Part shown: piece after piece, positions 52,011 to 61,231 of the stretch
How positions within the stretch are numbered: the first letter of the stretch is position 1
Layout of the letters: each line of letters starts with the position of its first letter
Origin: Halobacteriales archaeon QH_7_65_31
GTDB taxonomy: Archaea > Halobacteriota > Halobacteria > Halobacteriales > Haloarculaceae
Length of the DNA stretch: 64,000 nt
Assembly: GCA_003021785.1 (NCBI GenBank)
Contig: PXQU01000013.1
Coordinates: 248,001 to 312,000 of the forward strand
Direction of reading: 5' to 3'
The notes under the pieces: generated by a model
What the model was told of the DNA's origin: nothing
What the model saw: only the letters and a program-made list of their open reading frames with translations
Databases searched by the model: none
Translations under genes and position numbers: made by a program

Positions 52011-53663
52011 TCAGTCGTCCTGTTCTGGCGCGGCCTCGTCGGGAGCGTTCCCGGCGAGCAGGCGGTCGCCGCTGTACCGCTCGCGCAGGTCCTTCTTCGA
52101 GAACTTCCCAGTGGCGGTCTTGGGGACCTCCTCGATGTACTCGATCGCGTCCGGCAGCCACCACTTCGGATACTCCTCGCGGAGCAGGTCCATGATCTCA
52201 TCATCGAGGGTGTCGCGGTCTGTCCCCTCGGACGGAACGACGAACGCGACGGGTCGCTCCTGCCACTTCTCGTGGGGGACACCGACGACAGTCGCCTCGG
52301 TCACGTCGTCGTGGGCCATGACGGCGTTTTCCAGCTCGACGGACGAGATCCACTCACCGCCGGACTTGATGACGTCCTTCGCGCGGTCGACGATCTGGAT
52401 GTAGCCGTCGGGGTCGATGCTCACCACGTCGCCCGTCTTGAGCCAGCCGTCCTCGAAGTCCGCCTCGTTTGCATCGGGGCGTTTGAAGTACTCCTTGGTG
52501 ATAGTCGGGCCACGGACGTGCAGCTCGCCGAACTCCTCGCCGTCCCAAGCGATCTCCTCGCCGTCCTCGTCGATCACCCTGTACTCGATGCCGGGAATCA
52601 TGATCCCCTGTTTGCCGCGCTTGTCGAGCTGCGTCTCGTAGTCGACGTCTTCGAGATCGGACTTGAGCTGAGAGACGCTCCCGATCGGGGCCATCTCGGT
52701 CATCCCCCACGCGTGGAGCACCTCGACGCCCCTGTCGTCGAACCACCGGATCATCGACTTCGGCGCGGCCGAACCGCCGACGATGATGCGGTCGAGCGAG
52801 CTGAGATCGACGTCCGTCTCCTCGGCGTACTCCATCAGCCCGAGCCACACCGTCGGCACGCCGGCGGTGACCGTGACGCCTTCCTCCTCGATGAGCATCG
52901 CGATGTCCTCGGGGTCAGGTGAGGGACCCGGATAGACGTGTTTCGAGCCGGCAGCCGTCGCGGTGAACGGCATCCCCCACGCGTTGACGTGGAACATCGG
53001 CACGACCGGCATCACGACGTCGTCGTCCTCCATCGGAATCCCCTGTGGCGTGAGCGTCGTCATCGTGTGGCTCCACAGCATCGACTGGGTGTACTCGACG
53101 CCTTTCGGCTTCCCGGTCGTGCCCGAGGTGTAACACATCCCGGCGGGCTGGTCACTCGGCAGGTCGGGCCAGTCGTAGCTCGGCTCGTGGCCGCCGATGA
53201 ACGACTCGTAGTCGGGCGCGTCGAGGGCGTCGGTCTCCGTCTCGCCCATCACGACGAAATCGACGCCGTCGAACTCCGAGGCCCCGTCGGCCGCGCCGGC
53301 GAGCTTCTCCGCGAGCGAGGGGTCGACGAAGATGAGTTCGTCGTCGGCGTTCTCGACGATGTAGCGGATATGCTCGTCGGGAAGAAGTGGATTGATGGTG
53401 TGGAGCTGTGCCCCCATCGACGGGATGCCAAAGTAGGTCTCGTAGTGGCGTTCGGTGTTCCAACAGAACGTGGCGACGCGGTCCTCGTGTTCGATCCCGT
53501 GCGCGTTGAGCGCGTTCGCCAGCTGGGCGATCCGGTCGGCGTACTCGCTGTACGTCGTCCGACTGATTCCGTCGTGGTCGCGAGAGACGATCTCCGTGTC
53601 CGGATACAGCTTGCTCGCGCGCCACAGGAACGGTCGCAGGGTCTGTGAGTGAGCACCTGTCAT
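52011..53663 (-). CDS. Medium/long-chain fatty-acid-CoA ligase
   Basis: A 550-residue AMP-forming acyl-CoA synthetase. The P-loop-like MCYTSGTTGKPKGVEYTQ, VVPMFHVNAWGMPF, the adenylate motif WGMTEMAPIG, the hinge DGWLKTGDVVSIDPDGYIQIVDR and the C-terminal catalytic Lys in PKTATGKFSKKDLRE are all present. It activates fatty acids for beta-oxidation, consistent with the acyl-CoA dehydrogenases and hydratase in this window. Confidence 0.93.
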   Translation of the reverse strand: MTGAHSQTLRPFLWRASKLYPDTEIVSRDHDGISRTTYSEYADRIAQLANALNAHGIEHEDRVATFCWNTERHYETYFGIPSMGAQLHTINPLLPDEHIRYIVENADDELIFVDPSLAEKLAGAADGASEFDGVDFVVMGETETDALDAPDYESFIGGHEPSYDWPDLPSDQPAGMCYTSGTTGKPKGVEYTQSMLWSHTMTTLTPQGIPMEDDDVVMPVVPMFHVNAWGMPFTATAAGSKHVYPGPSPDPEDIAMLIEEEGVTVTAGVPTVWLGLMEYAEETDVDLSSLDRIIVGGSAAPKSMIRWFDDRGVEVLHAWGMTEMAPIGSVSQLKSDLEDVDYETQLDKRGKQGIMIPGIEYRVIDEDGEEIAWDGEEFGELHVRGPTITKEYFKRPDANEADFEDGWLKTGDVVSIDPDGYIQIVDRAKDVIKSGGEWISSVELENAVMAHDDVTEATVVGVPHEKWQERPVAFVVPSEGTDRDTLDDEIMDLLREEYPKWWLPDAIEYIEEVPKTATGKFSKKDLRERYSGDRLLAGNAPDEAAPEQDD

Positions 53664-53752
53664 ACGTAGTTCTGACAGGGGACGGTAATGATTCTTACTA
53701 CGAGTAGCGATCGACGAACAGCGGTGGCCGATCGCAGAGACGAACGGCGCGG

Positions 53753-54031
53753 CTACAGCTTGTTCTGGGCGTCGTCGGCAAGCTCCTCCATCCGTTTGCC
53801 GATGCGACCGGCGTCGGAGAACTCGTCTTCGCTCATCACGTCCGCGAGCGCGTTCCCGAGGACGAACACCGCGTGTTTGTGCTCGCTTTTCGACTTGTGT
53901 ACGTCGTCCGGCTCTACGTCGAGCTCGTCGTAGGCGTCGAACGCGGTCGTCTCGACGGCGTCCATCTCGCGAAACGTCTGCATGATCTCGACCATGTGGC
54001 CGTGGAGTTCGAGCAGTTCCTCTTTGTGCAT
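53753..54031 (-). CDS. UPF0058 family protein
   Basis: A 92-residue helical, acidic protein (HKEELLELHGHMVEIMQTF, KHAVFVLGNALADVM). It matches UPF0058, a small archaeal family of unknown function. No metal or catalytic motif beyond scattered His. Its neighbours (RHH protein, acyl-CoA ligase) do not reveal a role. Confidence 0.85.
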   Translation of the reverse strand: MHKEELLELHGHMVEIMQTFREMDAVETTAFDAYDELDVEPDDVHKSKSEHKHAVFVLGNALADVMSEDEFSDAGRIGKRMEELADDAQNKL

Positions 54032-54085
54032 ACGTTCAGTTCCGTTGAAACGGCGATAAAGCTTGTGTGGAAGCCAGTTGCACGA

Positions 54086-54298
54086 TCAGAAGACGTACTC
54101 GTCGTCGTGGCCCATCATCCCGTCCTCCTCGTAGGCCGGCTCCTCGTCGTCCATCGGCCCGGAGGTCTTGTACGCGCGGATGCCGGCCGAGAGCACGTCC
54201 TCGATGGCCTCCTCGCGGCTCTCGAACTCACCCTGCTCGACGAGCTGCGTGAGCTGCATCTCCAGATGGTCCGGCACTGTGATGTCGGCTTTCACCAT
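54086..54298 (-). CDS. Ribbon-helix-helix (CopG-type) protein
   Basis: A 70-residue regulator: VKADITVPDHLEMQLTQLVE then FESREEAIEDVLSAGIRAY form a beta strand and two helices of an RHH DNA-binding dimer, with an acidic tail. Family recalled as DUF7120 (unverified). Targets unknown. TTAAATAC (54323-54330) lies 25-32 nt upstream for a leaderless start. Confidence 0.8.
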   Translation of the reverse strand: MVKADITVPDHLEMQLTQLVEQGEFESREEAIEDVLSAGIRAYKTSGPMDDEEPAYEEDGMMGHDDEYVF

Positions 54299-54322
54299 GT
54301 TGGCTCGGGCTTTGAGAGTGTA

Positions 54323-54330
54323 GTATTTAA
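54323..54330 (-). promoter_or_regulatory. TATA box of RHH gene
   Basis: TTAAATAC on the minus strand, 25-32 nt before ATG 54298. Confidence 0.5.
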
Positions 54331-54446
54331 GCATACTGGATATTTTGCCGAGGAACGAAGTTGGGCTGTCGATACCGATACAATTCTTGTCGTTCCGAAA
54401 ACACCGAGAGCGGTAGGCTAACGTCGATAGAGGGGTACGGTCGGAT

Positions 54447-55037
54447 ATGTACGACGTCACCGCTCTTCACGAGGAGTTCGACGGCGAACGCGTCCCGCCA
54501 GGGCAGCGGGAGACGACGCGGTTTCCCGTGCTCTCGAAGTCCGGCACGCCGTCGGTCGATCTGAGCGAGTGGACGCTGGACGTGTGGGGGGCCGTCGGCG
54601 AACGGCTCGAACTCGACTTCGACGCGCTCCGCGCGCTCGACACGGAGACCCAGCGACAGGACTTCCACTGCGTGACGGGCTGGTCGCGACTCGACAACGA
54701 GTTCACCGGGGTGACGTTTCCGACGCTCGCGGACGCTGCCGGCGTCACCGACGAGGCGGTTCACGTCATGTTCCACGCCGCAGACGGCTACACGACGAAT
54801 CTCCCGCTCGACACCTGTATGCGCCGCGAGCTGCTGGTGACGTGGGAGCACGACGGCGAGCGGCTGCCGGCCGACCACGGCGGCCCGGTTCGGGTCGTCG
54901 TCCCGCACCGATACGCGTACAAGGGTGCGAAGTGGCTCACGGGAATCGAGTTCCTGACGGAGCCGGAACGCGGCTACTGGGAGAAACGCGGCTACTCGAA
55001 CACGGCGAACCCATGGAACGAGGAACGGTACGCCTGA
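54447..55037 (+). CDS. Sulfite-oxidase-family molybdopterin oxidoreductase
   Basis: A 196-residue protein of the Moco-binding fold of sulfite oxidase/MsrP. The Cys ligand for molybdenum is expected in DFHCVTGWSRLDNEF, followed by VHVMFHAADGYTTNLPL and HGGPVRVVVPHRYAYKGAKWL. It lacks a signal peptide, so it is cytoplasmic. The size suits the short single-domain form. Substrate unknown; MsrP-like methionine-sulfoxide reduction is one option. Confidence 0.85.
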   Translation: MYDVTALHEEFDGERVPPGQRETTRFPVLSKSGTPSVDLSEWTLDVWGAVGERLELDFDALRALDTETQRQDFHCVTGWSRLDNEFTGVTFPTLADAAGVTDEAVHVMFHAADGYTTNLPLDTCMRRELLVTWEHDGERLPADHGGPVRVVVPHRYAYKGAKWLTGIEFLTEPERGYWEKRGYSNTANPWNEERYA

Positions 55038-55085
55038 GGAGCGCCGAACGGGATACATAAGCCGGTGGCATCCCAACCGTGAGCA

Positions 55086-56420
55086 ATGAGATCGCTCGGC
55101 GACGAACGGCGGGTCGTCTCCCGCGCACGCCAGATACCCGCGCCACCGACGCGAGCGACGTTGGCCGGCGCGACTACGCCGCGTGTCTTCTGGAGCGGCG
55201 AGGGGGAGTCGACCGTCATCGGGTCAGGGGCCGCCGCGACGCTCACCGCTACCGGTAGTGACCGGTTCAGCGAGATTCGTGCTGCCGCCGAGCGGCTGTT
55301 CGCCGAAGGTGACGTCCACGCCGGGACCGAGGCCGCACGACCGCGGCTGTTCGGCGGCTTCACCTTCCACGACGATCACGACCGGGGTGACGACGGCCCG
55401 TGGGGTGCGTTTCCGAGCGCGCAGTTCGTCCTCCCGCGTCGGCAGGTGACGTACACCGAAGGCGGCGCGTGGCTGACGGTGAACGCCGTCGGCTCGGAGT
55501 CGACGGCCGGAGCCGTCAGCGACGAACTCGACGCGACCGCCGACGCGCTCGCCGGGCTCTCGGCTCCCGAATCGGTGCGCCCGTCCACCGTCGTTGAGCG
55601 AGCGCGAACGACGACGATCGACGCGTGGCGGGAGTCGGTGACGAACACGACCGAGCAGATTGCGACCGGTGAACTCCAGAAGGTGGTGTTGGCGATGGCG
55701 CTCGAAGCCCGGCTCGACGGACCACTGGCCGCAGACGAGGTGACCGCACAGCTCGCAGACACCTACCCCGACTGCTACCGCTTCCTGTTCGAGCCGGTCG
55801 ACGAGCGGGAGCCGCAGCCGGCGTTCATCGGCGCGACACCGGAGCGGCTTGTGACCCTCCGCGGACGGACGCTCGCGACGGGGGCGCTCGCGGGCACGAC
55901 CGGACGCGGGGACACCCCCGCCGAGGACGAGTGGCTGGCCGACGAGCTTCGACGCGACGAGAAGAACGTTCACGAGCACGAGATCGTGGCCGACGCGATC
56001 CGCGAGCAGCTCTCGCCGTTCGCGGCCACCATCTCGACGGGGGAACGCGACGTGCGCCGGCTCGCAACGGTCCAACACCTCGAAACCCCGATCACGGCGA
56101 CTCTGGCCGATGACGAGCACGTCCTGACGCTGGTCGAGGCGCTCCATCCGACGCCCGCCGTCGGCGGACTCCCGCCGGATCGCGCGCTGGCGACGATCCG
56201 CGAGACGGAGTCGTTCGACCGCGGCTGGTACGCCGCGCCGGTCGGCTGGTTCGACGCCGCCGGCCACGGCAGCTTCGCGGTGGCGCTCCGCTCTGCCGTC
56301 ACTGCCGGCGATACGGCGACGCTGTTCGCGGGCGTGGGTATCGTCGAGGACTCCGATCCCGACGCCGAGTGGGACGAAGTCCAGCTCAAATACCGACCGA
56401 TGCTCGACGAGCTGGAATGA
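55086..56420 (+). CDS. menF: Isochorismate synthase
   Basis: A 444-residue chorismate-using enzyme, first step of menaquinone synthesis. The C-terminal half has TGELQKVVLAMALEA, FIGATPERLVTLRGRTLATGALAGT, ERDVRRLATVQHLETPI and LHPTPAVGGLP, the isochorismate/salicylate synthase signatures. The TGA overlaps the menD ATG (ATGA). First gene of the menFDB operon; a GATACATAAG promoter-like element lies near 55054. Confidence 0.92.
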   Translation: MRSLGDERRVVSRARQIPAPPTRATLAGATTPRVFWSGEGESTVIGSGAAATLTATGSDRFSEIRAAAERLFAEGDVHAGTEAARPRLFGGFTFHDDHDRGDDGPWGAFPSAQFVLPRRQVTYTEGGAWLTVNAVGSESTAGAVSDELDATADALAGLSAPESVRPSTVVERARTTTIDAWRESVTNTTEQIATGELQKVVLAMALEARLDGPLAADEVTAQLADTYPDCYRFLFEPVDEREPQPAFIGATPERLVTLRGRTLATGALAGTTGRGDTPAEDEWLADELRRDEKNVHEHEIVADAIREQLSPFAATISTGERDVRRLATVQHLETPITATLADDEHVLTLVEALHPTPAVGGLPPDRALATIRETESFDRGWYAAPVGWFDAAGHGSFAVALRSAVTAGDTATLFAGVGIVEDSDPDAEWDEVQLKYRPMLDELE

Positions 56421-58183
56421 CACCACCCAACGTCAACACGCTGTGGGGCGAGATCATCGCCGACGAGCTGGCGAAATCGAGCGTCGACGCGGCGGTGCTC
56501 TCGCCGGGATCGCGCTCGACCCCGCTGACGGTCGCGTTCGCGCAACACCCCGAGATCGAGACGTACACGCAGCTCGACGAGCGGTCTGCGGCGTTCTTCG
56601 CACTCGGGCGGGCAAAACGGACGGGAGAGCCGACGCCGCTGGTCTGTACCTCCGGGACCGCGCTCGCGAACTACCACCCGGCGGTGATGGAGGCCGGTCG
56701 CGCCCGCGTACCGATGCTCCTGCTCACCGCCGACCGACCGCCCGAGCTGGACGACTCGGGGGCGAACCAGACGGTCGATCAGTCGAATCTGTACGACGGC
56801 TCGCTACGCCACCGGCGGACGCTCCCCGAGCCGGAGGTCCACGACCGGAAGCTCAGGGCGCTCCGGACGGCGATCTCCCGAGGTGTCGCCACGACGACCG
56901 CGACGGACCCCGGTCCGGTCCATCTGAACGTCCCGTTTCGGAAGCCGCTGGAGCCGACCGTCGAGACCGACGACGTCTCCGATGAGTGGATCGATGCTCA
57001 CCAGCTCGCCACAGCGGGGCGAGACGGCCCGTTCGTGCAGACCACGCGGGGGACCCCGACGCTGTCGCCCGGCGAGCGCGACGAGCTGGCCGCCGATGTC
57101 GAGACCGCAGACCGGGGACTCATCCTCTGTGGGCCCGCCGACGGTCCCGCTCCCGGTCCCGACGCACTCGCCGCGCTCGCGCGGGCGACCGGGTTTCCGG
57201 TGCTCGCCGACCCGCTTTCCGGACTCCGGTTCGGCTCGCATATCGACCGCGAGGGGGTGACGGTTCTCGGCGGCTACGACGGCTGGGCGGCAGGGCTGCG
57301 GGCCGATCTGACGCCGGATCTCGTGCTTCGATTCGGGGCCTCACCGACATCGAAACCGATTCGCAAACGACTGGCGAGCGCGGCGCGGGAGACGCCGTCG
57401 CTCCGGCAGTATCTCGTCGATCCGACGGGCGGGTGGCGCGAGGCGGAGTTCGCGGCGACGGACACGCTGGTCGCCGATCCGACGCGACTTGCTCGCTCTC
57501 TTGCTGACCGACTCACCGTCCCCGAGACGACGCCGTACGCCGACCGGCTGGCGACACTCGATGCCGACTACTGGGCGCTCGTCGCCGACGAAGACCGCTT
57601 CTTCGAGGGGCGAGCGGTGGCCGATGCCGTCGCCGATGCGCCCGATCCGAGCACCGTCTTCGTCTCGAACTCGATGCCGGTTCGGGATATGGACCGCTTC
57701 GTCCGACCGAGCGCGAGGGAGCTGACGGTACTCGGTAATCGCGGCGTCTCCGGGATCGACGGGATCACCTCGACCGCGCTGGGAGCCGACAGCGCGAGCG
57801 ACGATCCGCTCGTCCTCGTCACCGGTGATCTGGCCTACTACCACGACACGAACGGACTGCTCGCGCTCGACCGGTTCGGTCTCGACGCGACGATCGTGCT
57901 CATCAACAACGACGGCGGCGGCATCTTCCATCTGCTCCCCATCGAGGCTCACGACACGTTCGAGGGACAGTTCCGGACGCCACACGGGCTCGATTTCGCC
58001 GCGACCGCCGACCTCCACGCGCTGGAGTTCACTCGCACGAGCACGCGTGCCGGGTTCCACGAGGCGTACGCGGCGAGTCTCGAACGGGACGGCACACAGC
58101 TCATCGAGGTGCAGTTCGACTCGGAGGCGAGCCACGAGGTTCGCGACGAGATACAGTCGCGGGTCGAAGCGGAGCTGCTGTGA
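56417..58183 (+). CDS. menD: SEPHCHC synthase MenD
   Basis: A 588-residue TPP enzyme adding succinic semialdehyde (from 2-oxoglutarate) to isochorismate. It shows LSPGSRSTPLTVAFAQH, CTSGTALANYHPAVMEA, LLTADRPPELDDSGANQTVDQ and the TPP-binding GDLAYYHDTNGLLAL with INNDGGGIFHLLP. Length and order fit MenD. ATG 56417 within the ATGA overlap. It consumes the product of MenF. Confidence 0.95.
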   Translation: MTPPNVNTLWGEIIADELAKSSVDAAVLSPGSRSTPLTVAFAQHPEIETYTQLDERSAAFFALGRAKRTGEPTPLVCTSGTALANYHPAVMEAGRARVPMLLLTADRPPELDDSGANQTVDQSNLYDGSLRHRRTLPEPEVHDRKLRALRTAISRGVATTTATDPGPVHLNVPFRKPLEPTVETDDVSDEWIDAHQLATAGRDGPFVQTTRGTPTLSPGERDELAADVETADRGLILCGPADGPAPGPDALAALARATGFPVLADPLSGLRFGSHIDREGVTVLGGYDGWAAGLRADLTPDLVLRFGASPTSKPIRKRLASAARETPSLRQYLVDPTGGWREAEFAATDTLVADPTRLARSLADRLTVPETTPYADRLATLDADYWALVADEDRFFEGRAVADAVADAPDPSTVFVSNSMPVRDMDRFVRPSARELTVLGNRGVSGIDGITSTALGADSASDDPLVLVTGDLAYYHDTNGLLALDRFGLDATIVLINNDGGGIFHLLPIEAHDTFEGQFRTPHGLDFAATADLHALEFTRTSTRAGFHEAYAASLERDGTQLIEVQFDSEASHEVRDEIQSRVEAELL

Positions 58184-58220
58184 TCGGCTGGATTTTTGCC
58201 GTGGCCCTCGTTGTCGGGGT

Positions 58221-59108
58221 ATGGTCTCAGAGCTATTCGACGCCGACAGCTGGGAGCCGGTCGCGGGGTTCGACTTCCGCGATCTGACGTACCACCGCGC
58301 GACCGACGTGGGCGCGCTCCGTATCGCGTTCGACCGGCCCGAGGTCCGCAACGCTTTCAGACCGGAGACGGTGGATGAACTCTCGACGGCGCTCGATCAC
58401 GCGAAACGACAGACCGACGTGGGCTGTGTGTTCATCACCGGAAACGGTCCCTCGCCGGAGGACGGCGGCTGGGCCTTCTGTTCGGGCGGTGACCAGCGGA
58501 TTCGAGGGGAGGCCGGCTACGAGTACGACAGCGAGGAATCGAACGACGACACCGCCGGCCCGCGGCTCCATATCCTCGAAGTGCAGCGCCAGATCCGTCA
58601 CATGCCGAAGCCCGTCGTCGCGGTCGTGCCGGGGTGGGCGGTCGGCGGCGGTCACTCGCTGCACGTCGTCTGCGATATGACCTTGGCCGGGACGGAAGCG
58701 AAGTTCCTCCAGACCGACCCGGACGTGGGGAGCTACGACGCCGGCTTCGGTAGCGCGTATCTCGCTCACCAGATCGGCCAGAAGAAGGCGCGTGAGGTGT
58801 TCTTCCTCGGGAAGACCTACTCCGCGGAGGCGGCCGCCGAGATGGGGATGGTGAACGAGGTCGTGCCGCAGGCGGAGCTGGAGGAGCGCGCACTGGAGTG
58901 GGCCGAGGAGATGCTCTCGAAGTCACCCAACGCCATGCGGATGCTCAAATACGCGTTCAACATGGACACCGACGGGCTCGTCGGCCAGCAGGTCTTCGCG
59001 GGTGAAGCGACCCGGCTCGGCTACATGACCGACGAGGCACAGGAGGGGAGAGACGCCTTCAACGAGAATCGCGAGCCCGACTTCTCGGAGTTCCCGTACT
59101 ACTACTGA
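58221..59108 (+). CDS. menB: 1,4-dihydroxy-2-naphthoyl-CoA synthase
   Basis: A 295-residue crotonase-fold enzyme that closes the naphthoquinone ring from O-succinylbenzoyl-CoA. Key stretches: RIAFDRPEVRNAFRPETVDEL, AFCSGGDQRIRG, PGWAVGGGHSLHVVCDMTLAG and FLQTDPDVGSYDAGFGSAYLA, the last with the MenB-specific active-site Asp and Tyr region. It lies 37 nt after menD. menC, menE and menA are not in this window. Confidence 0.95.
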   Translation: MVSELFDADSWEPVAGFDFRDLTYHRATDVGALRIAFDRPEVRNAFRPETVDELSTALDHAKRQTDVGCVFITGNGPSPEDGGWAFCSGGDQRIRGEAGYEYDSEESNDDTAGPRLHILEVQRQIRHMPKPVVAVVPGWAVGGGHSLHVVCDMTLAGTEAKFLQTDPDVGSYDAGFGSAYLAHQIGQKKAREVFFLGKTYSAEAAAEMGMVNEVVPQAELEERALEWAEEMLSKSPNAMRMLKYAFNMDTDGLVGQQVFAGEATRLGYMTDEAQEGRDAFNENREPDFSEFPYYY

Positions 59109-59203
59109 GTCAGGGTCGCTCGGTGGTATCGGCGCACGCGCGGAGCAGACGACCGTCGAAGAGAAACCACACGCTCATCACCCCCACAGCGAAAAATGGG
59201 CTA

Positions 59204-59833
59204 ATGCCAGTGCCGTCACTCGTCGTCGGAATCGCCGGCGGAACCGGGGCGGGAAAGACGACGATCGCCCGTGAGATCACGTCCGGCGTCGACGCCGTCA
59301 CGCTCGTCCCCCTCGATAACTACTACGCCGATCGCTCCGAGCTGCCGATGGCCGAACGCGAACAGATCAACTACGATCATCCGGACGCGTTCGACTGGGA
59401 GCTGCTCCGCGAGCAGCTCATCGCACTGTGTGAGGGTCGTCGCATCGAGATGCCGGAGTACGATTTCTCGGTCCACAACCGAACCGAGGAGACGACGACC
59501 GTCGATCCCGGCGACGTGGTGATGGTCGAGGGGATTCTCACCCTCCACGACGAGGCGATCCGCGAGCTACTCGACATCAACCTCTACGTCGAGACCGACG
59601 CCGACGTGCGTATCCTCCGGCGGATCCGCCGTGACGTCATCGAGCGGGGCCGCGAGCTCGACGGCGTCATGTCTCAGTATCTCTCGACGGTGAAGCCGAT
59701 GCACGAGCAGTTCGTCGCGCCGACGAAGAAGGAAGCCGACCTTATCATCCCGGAAGGGGCGAACGACACGGCCGTCGGACTCCTTCGCGAGCGGGTCCAC
59801 GCCGTCGTCTCCGGCAACGAGCGTCCCGTCTAA
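59204..59833 (+). CDS. udk: Uridine kinase
   Basis: A 209-residue P-loop kinase that phosphorylates uridine (and probably cytidine). Walker A is GIAGGTGAGKTT, then PLDNYYADRSELP, YDHPDAFDWELL and PEYDFSVHNR, all uridine-kinase motifs. Haloarchaeal Udk of normal length. It overlaps the convergent DUF5785-like gene by 4 nt. Confidence 0.93.
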   Translation: MPVPSLVVGIAGGTGAGKTTIAREITSGVDAVTLVPLDNYYADRSELPMAEREQINYDHPDAFDWELLREQLIALCEGRRIEMPEYDFSVHNRTEETTTVDPGDVVMVEGILTLHDEAIRELLDINLYVETDADVRILRRIRRDVIERGRELDGVMSQYLSTVKPMHEQFVAPTKKEADLIIPEGANDTAVGLLRERVHAVVSGNERPV

Positions 59834-60186
59834 GCCGACTGCCCCTCGCCGGTAATCGGGTTGTACTGCCAGTGTGGCGAGTCGCGAAGCGCCTCTCCGA
59901 TACATCTGTGGAAGTCGAGGAGATCGTCGAAGCTGTCCTCCTCGACGTACTCGAACACCTCCGCGAGCGAGACGACCGTCTCGTGGTCCATGCGCACGGG
60001 ATCGTCGCCGTACTCCTCAACGAACGCCGACTTGTCGAGCGGGAACGATTTCCCCTCGTCGATCTTCTTCACGATGACGGCGTGCCCGAACTTTCGCATC
60101 CCCTCGCTACCTTTCTCACCGTCGGGGTCGTGCGGCCAGTCCATACCGAATCTGAGGCCAGCGGTCGCAAAAGCGTTCTTATCCAC
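59830..60186 (-). CDS. Conserved haloarchaeal protein, DUF5785-like
   Basis: A 118-residue acidic protein opening NAFATAGLRFGMDWPHDP, with VVSLAEVFEYVEEDSFDDLLDF and HWQYNPITGEGQSA. No known motif. It matches my memory of DUF5785 (unverified). Divergent from the CinA-like gene across a 45-nt spacer. Confidence 0.75.
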   Translation of the reverse strand: MDKNAFATAGLRFGMDWPHDPDGEKGSEGMRKFGHAVIVKKIDEGKSFPLDKSAFVEEYGDDPVRMDHETVVSLAEVFEYVEEDSFDDLLDFHRCIGEALRDSPHWQYNPITGEGQSA

Positions 60187-60231
60187 CTGTCAGGAGCGAC
60201 TGCTTTTGTCGCTCCCACTGCCAGTGAGCGT

Positions 60232-60972
60232 ATGAACGTAGCCCTACTCACCGTCGGTGACGAGCTGCTCGCTGGGGACACGACGAACACGAACGCGACG
60301 TGGCTGGCGAGTGAGATAACGAGCCGTGGCGCGACAGTCCGGCGCATCCTCACCATCCCGGACGACCACGACACCATCGCAGACTGGACTCGACGATACC
60401 ACGACTGGTACGACGCCGTGGTCGTCACCGGCGGTCTCGGCGGAACCCCGGACGACGTGACGATGGCAGCCGTCGCCGACGGACTCGACCGCGAGCGTGA
60501 GCTGTTCACCGACGTGCGCGACGATCTCGTCGCGAAGAGCGAGGCGTTTCGCGAGGCGAACCCCGATATCGCGGACGAGTACGAGTTCGACATGGAGTTC
60601 GCCGAGAGCGCCTCCCTCCCTGTCGGTGCGCGCCCGCTCGTCACCGACGCCGGCTGGGCCCCCGGCTGTGCCGTCGATGGCATCTACGTGCTTCCGGGGA
60701 TTCCGGCCGAGATGAAAGCGATGTTCGAACTCGTGGCCGAGGAGTTCGACGGCGAGACCGACTCACGGACGCTGTACACGCCCACGCCGGAGGGAGCGAT
60801 GGGTGACGTACTGACCGAGGTTCGTGAGCTGTTCGACACCGATGTTGGGAGCTATCCTGCCGACCCAGATACGCCGAACCGGCTGAAGGTCGTCGGCGAG
60901 GACGAGGCCGAAATCGAGCGCACTGTGACATGGCTTCGTGAGAAGGTCGAGACGGTTCCGGAGCCGGAGTAG
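60232..60972 (+). CDS. CinA/MoaB-like molybdopterin-binding-domain protein
   Basis: A 246-residue protein with the MoCF/CinA fold: ALLTVGDELLAGDTTNTNATW, VVVTGGLGGTPDDVTM and YVLPGIPAEMKAMFE. CinA proteins have nucleotide-recycling or damage-linked roles in bacteria; the C-terminal CinA deamidase domain is absent, as is normal in archaea. CTTTTG lies 24-30 nt upstream. Confidence 0.83.
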   Translation: MNVALLTVGDELLAGDTTNTNATWLASEITSRGATVRRILTIPDDHDTIADWTRRYHDWYDAVVVTGGLGGTPDDVTMAAVADGLDRERELFTDVRDDLVAKSEAFREANPDIADEYEFDMEFAESASLPVGARPLVTDAGWAPGCAVDGIYVLPGIPAEMKAMFELVAEEFDGETDSRTLYTPTPEGAMGDVLTEVRELFDTDVGSYPADPDTPNRLKVVGEDEAEIERTVTWLREKVETVPEPE

Positions 60973-61107
60973 AACGGTGGAATATGAGACTGTGAGTTGA
61001 ACCGGACGCAGACGGTCCTACTCCTCACTTCGTTCGCCGTGCATGCTGCGGCTGTGAAGGTTCAAATCCCGCGAGTATCTGCTTCTCGCGAGTTCGCTCC
61101 GGGAGAA

Positions 61108-61191
61108 CGGTGGGACTGGGATTTGAACCCAGGAATCCGTGAGGATACCGGTTTTCAAGACCGGCGCAATAGGCCGCTCTGCCATCCCACC
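61108..61191 (-). tRNA. tRNA-Ser (UGA)
   Basis: Reads from 61191 leftward: acceptor GGTGGGA pairs with TCCCACC, discriminator G. Anticodon stem CCGGT/ACCGG with loop CTTGAAA gives anticodon UGA. A long variable arm (TATCCTCACGGATT region) marks it as a class II serine tRNA. T arm GGGTTCAAATCCC. No intron. Confidence 0.95.
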
Positions 61192-61231
61192 ACGACATCC
61201 GCTACCCGGTGAGGGGGTTTCGACCTTTCGG

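Noticed and set aside
61060-61080. GGTTCAAATCCCGCG resembling a tRNA T arm upstream of tRNA-Ser
   Set aside because: The neighbouring bases do not form the T stem and no acceptor, D or anticodon stem can be found; at most a short tRNA relic.
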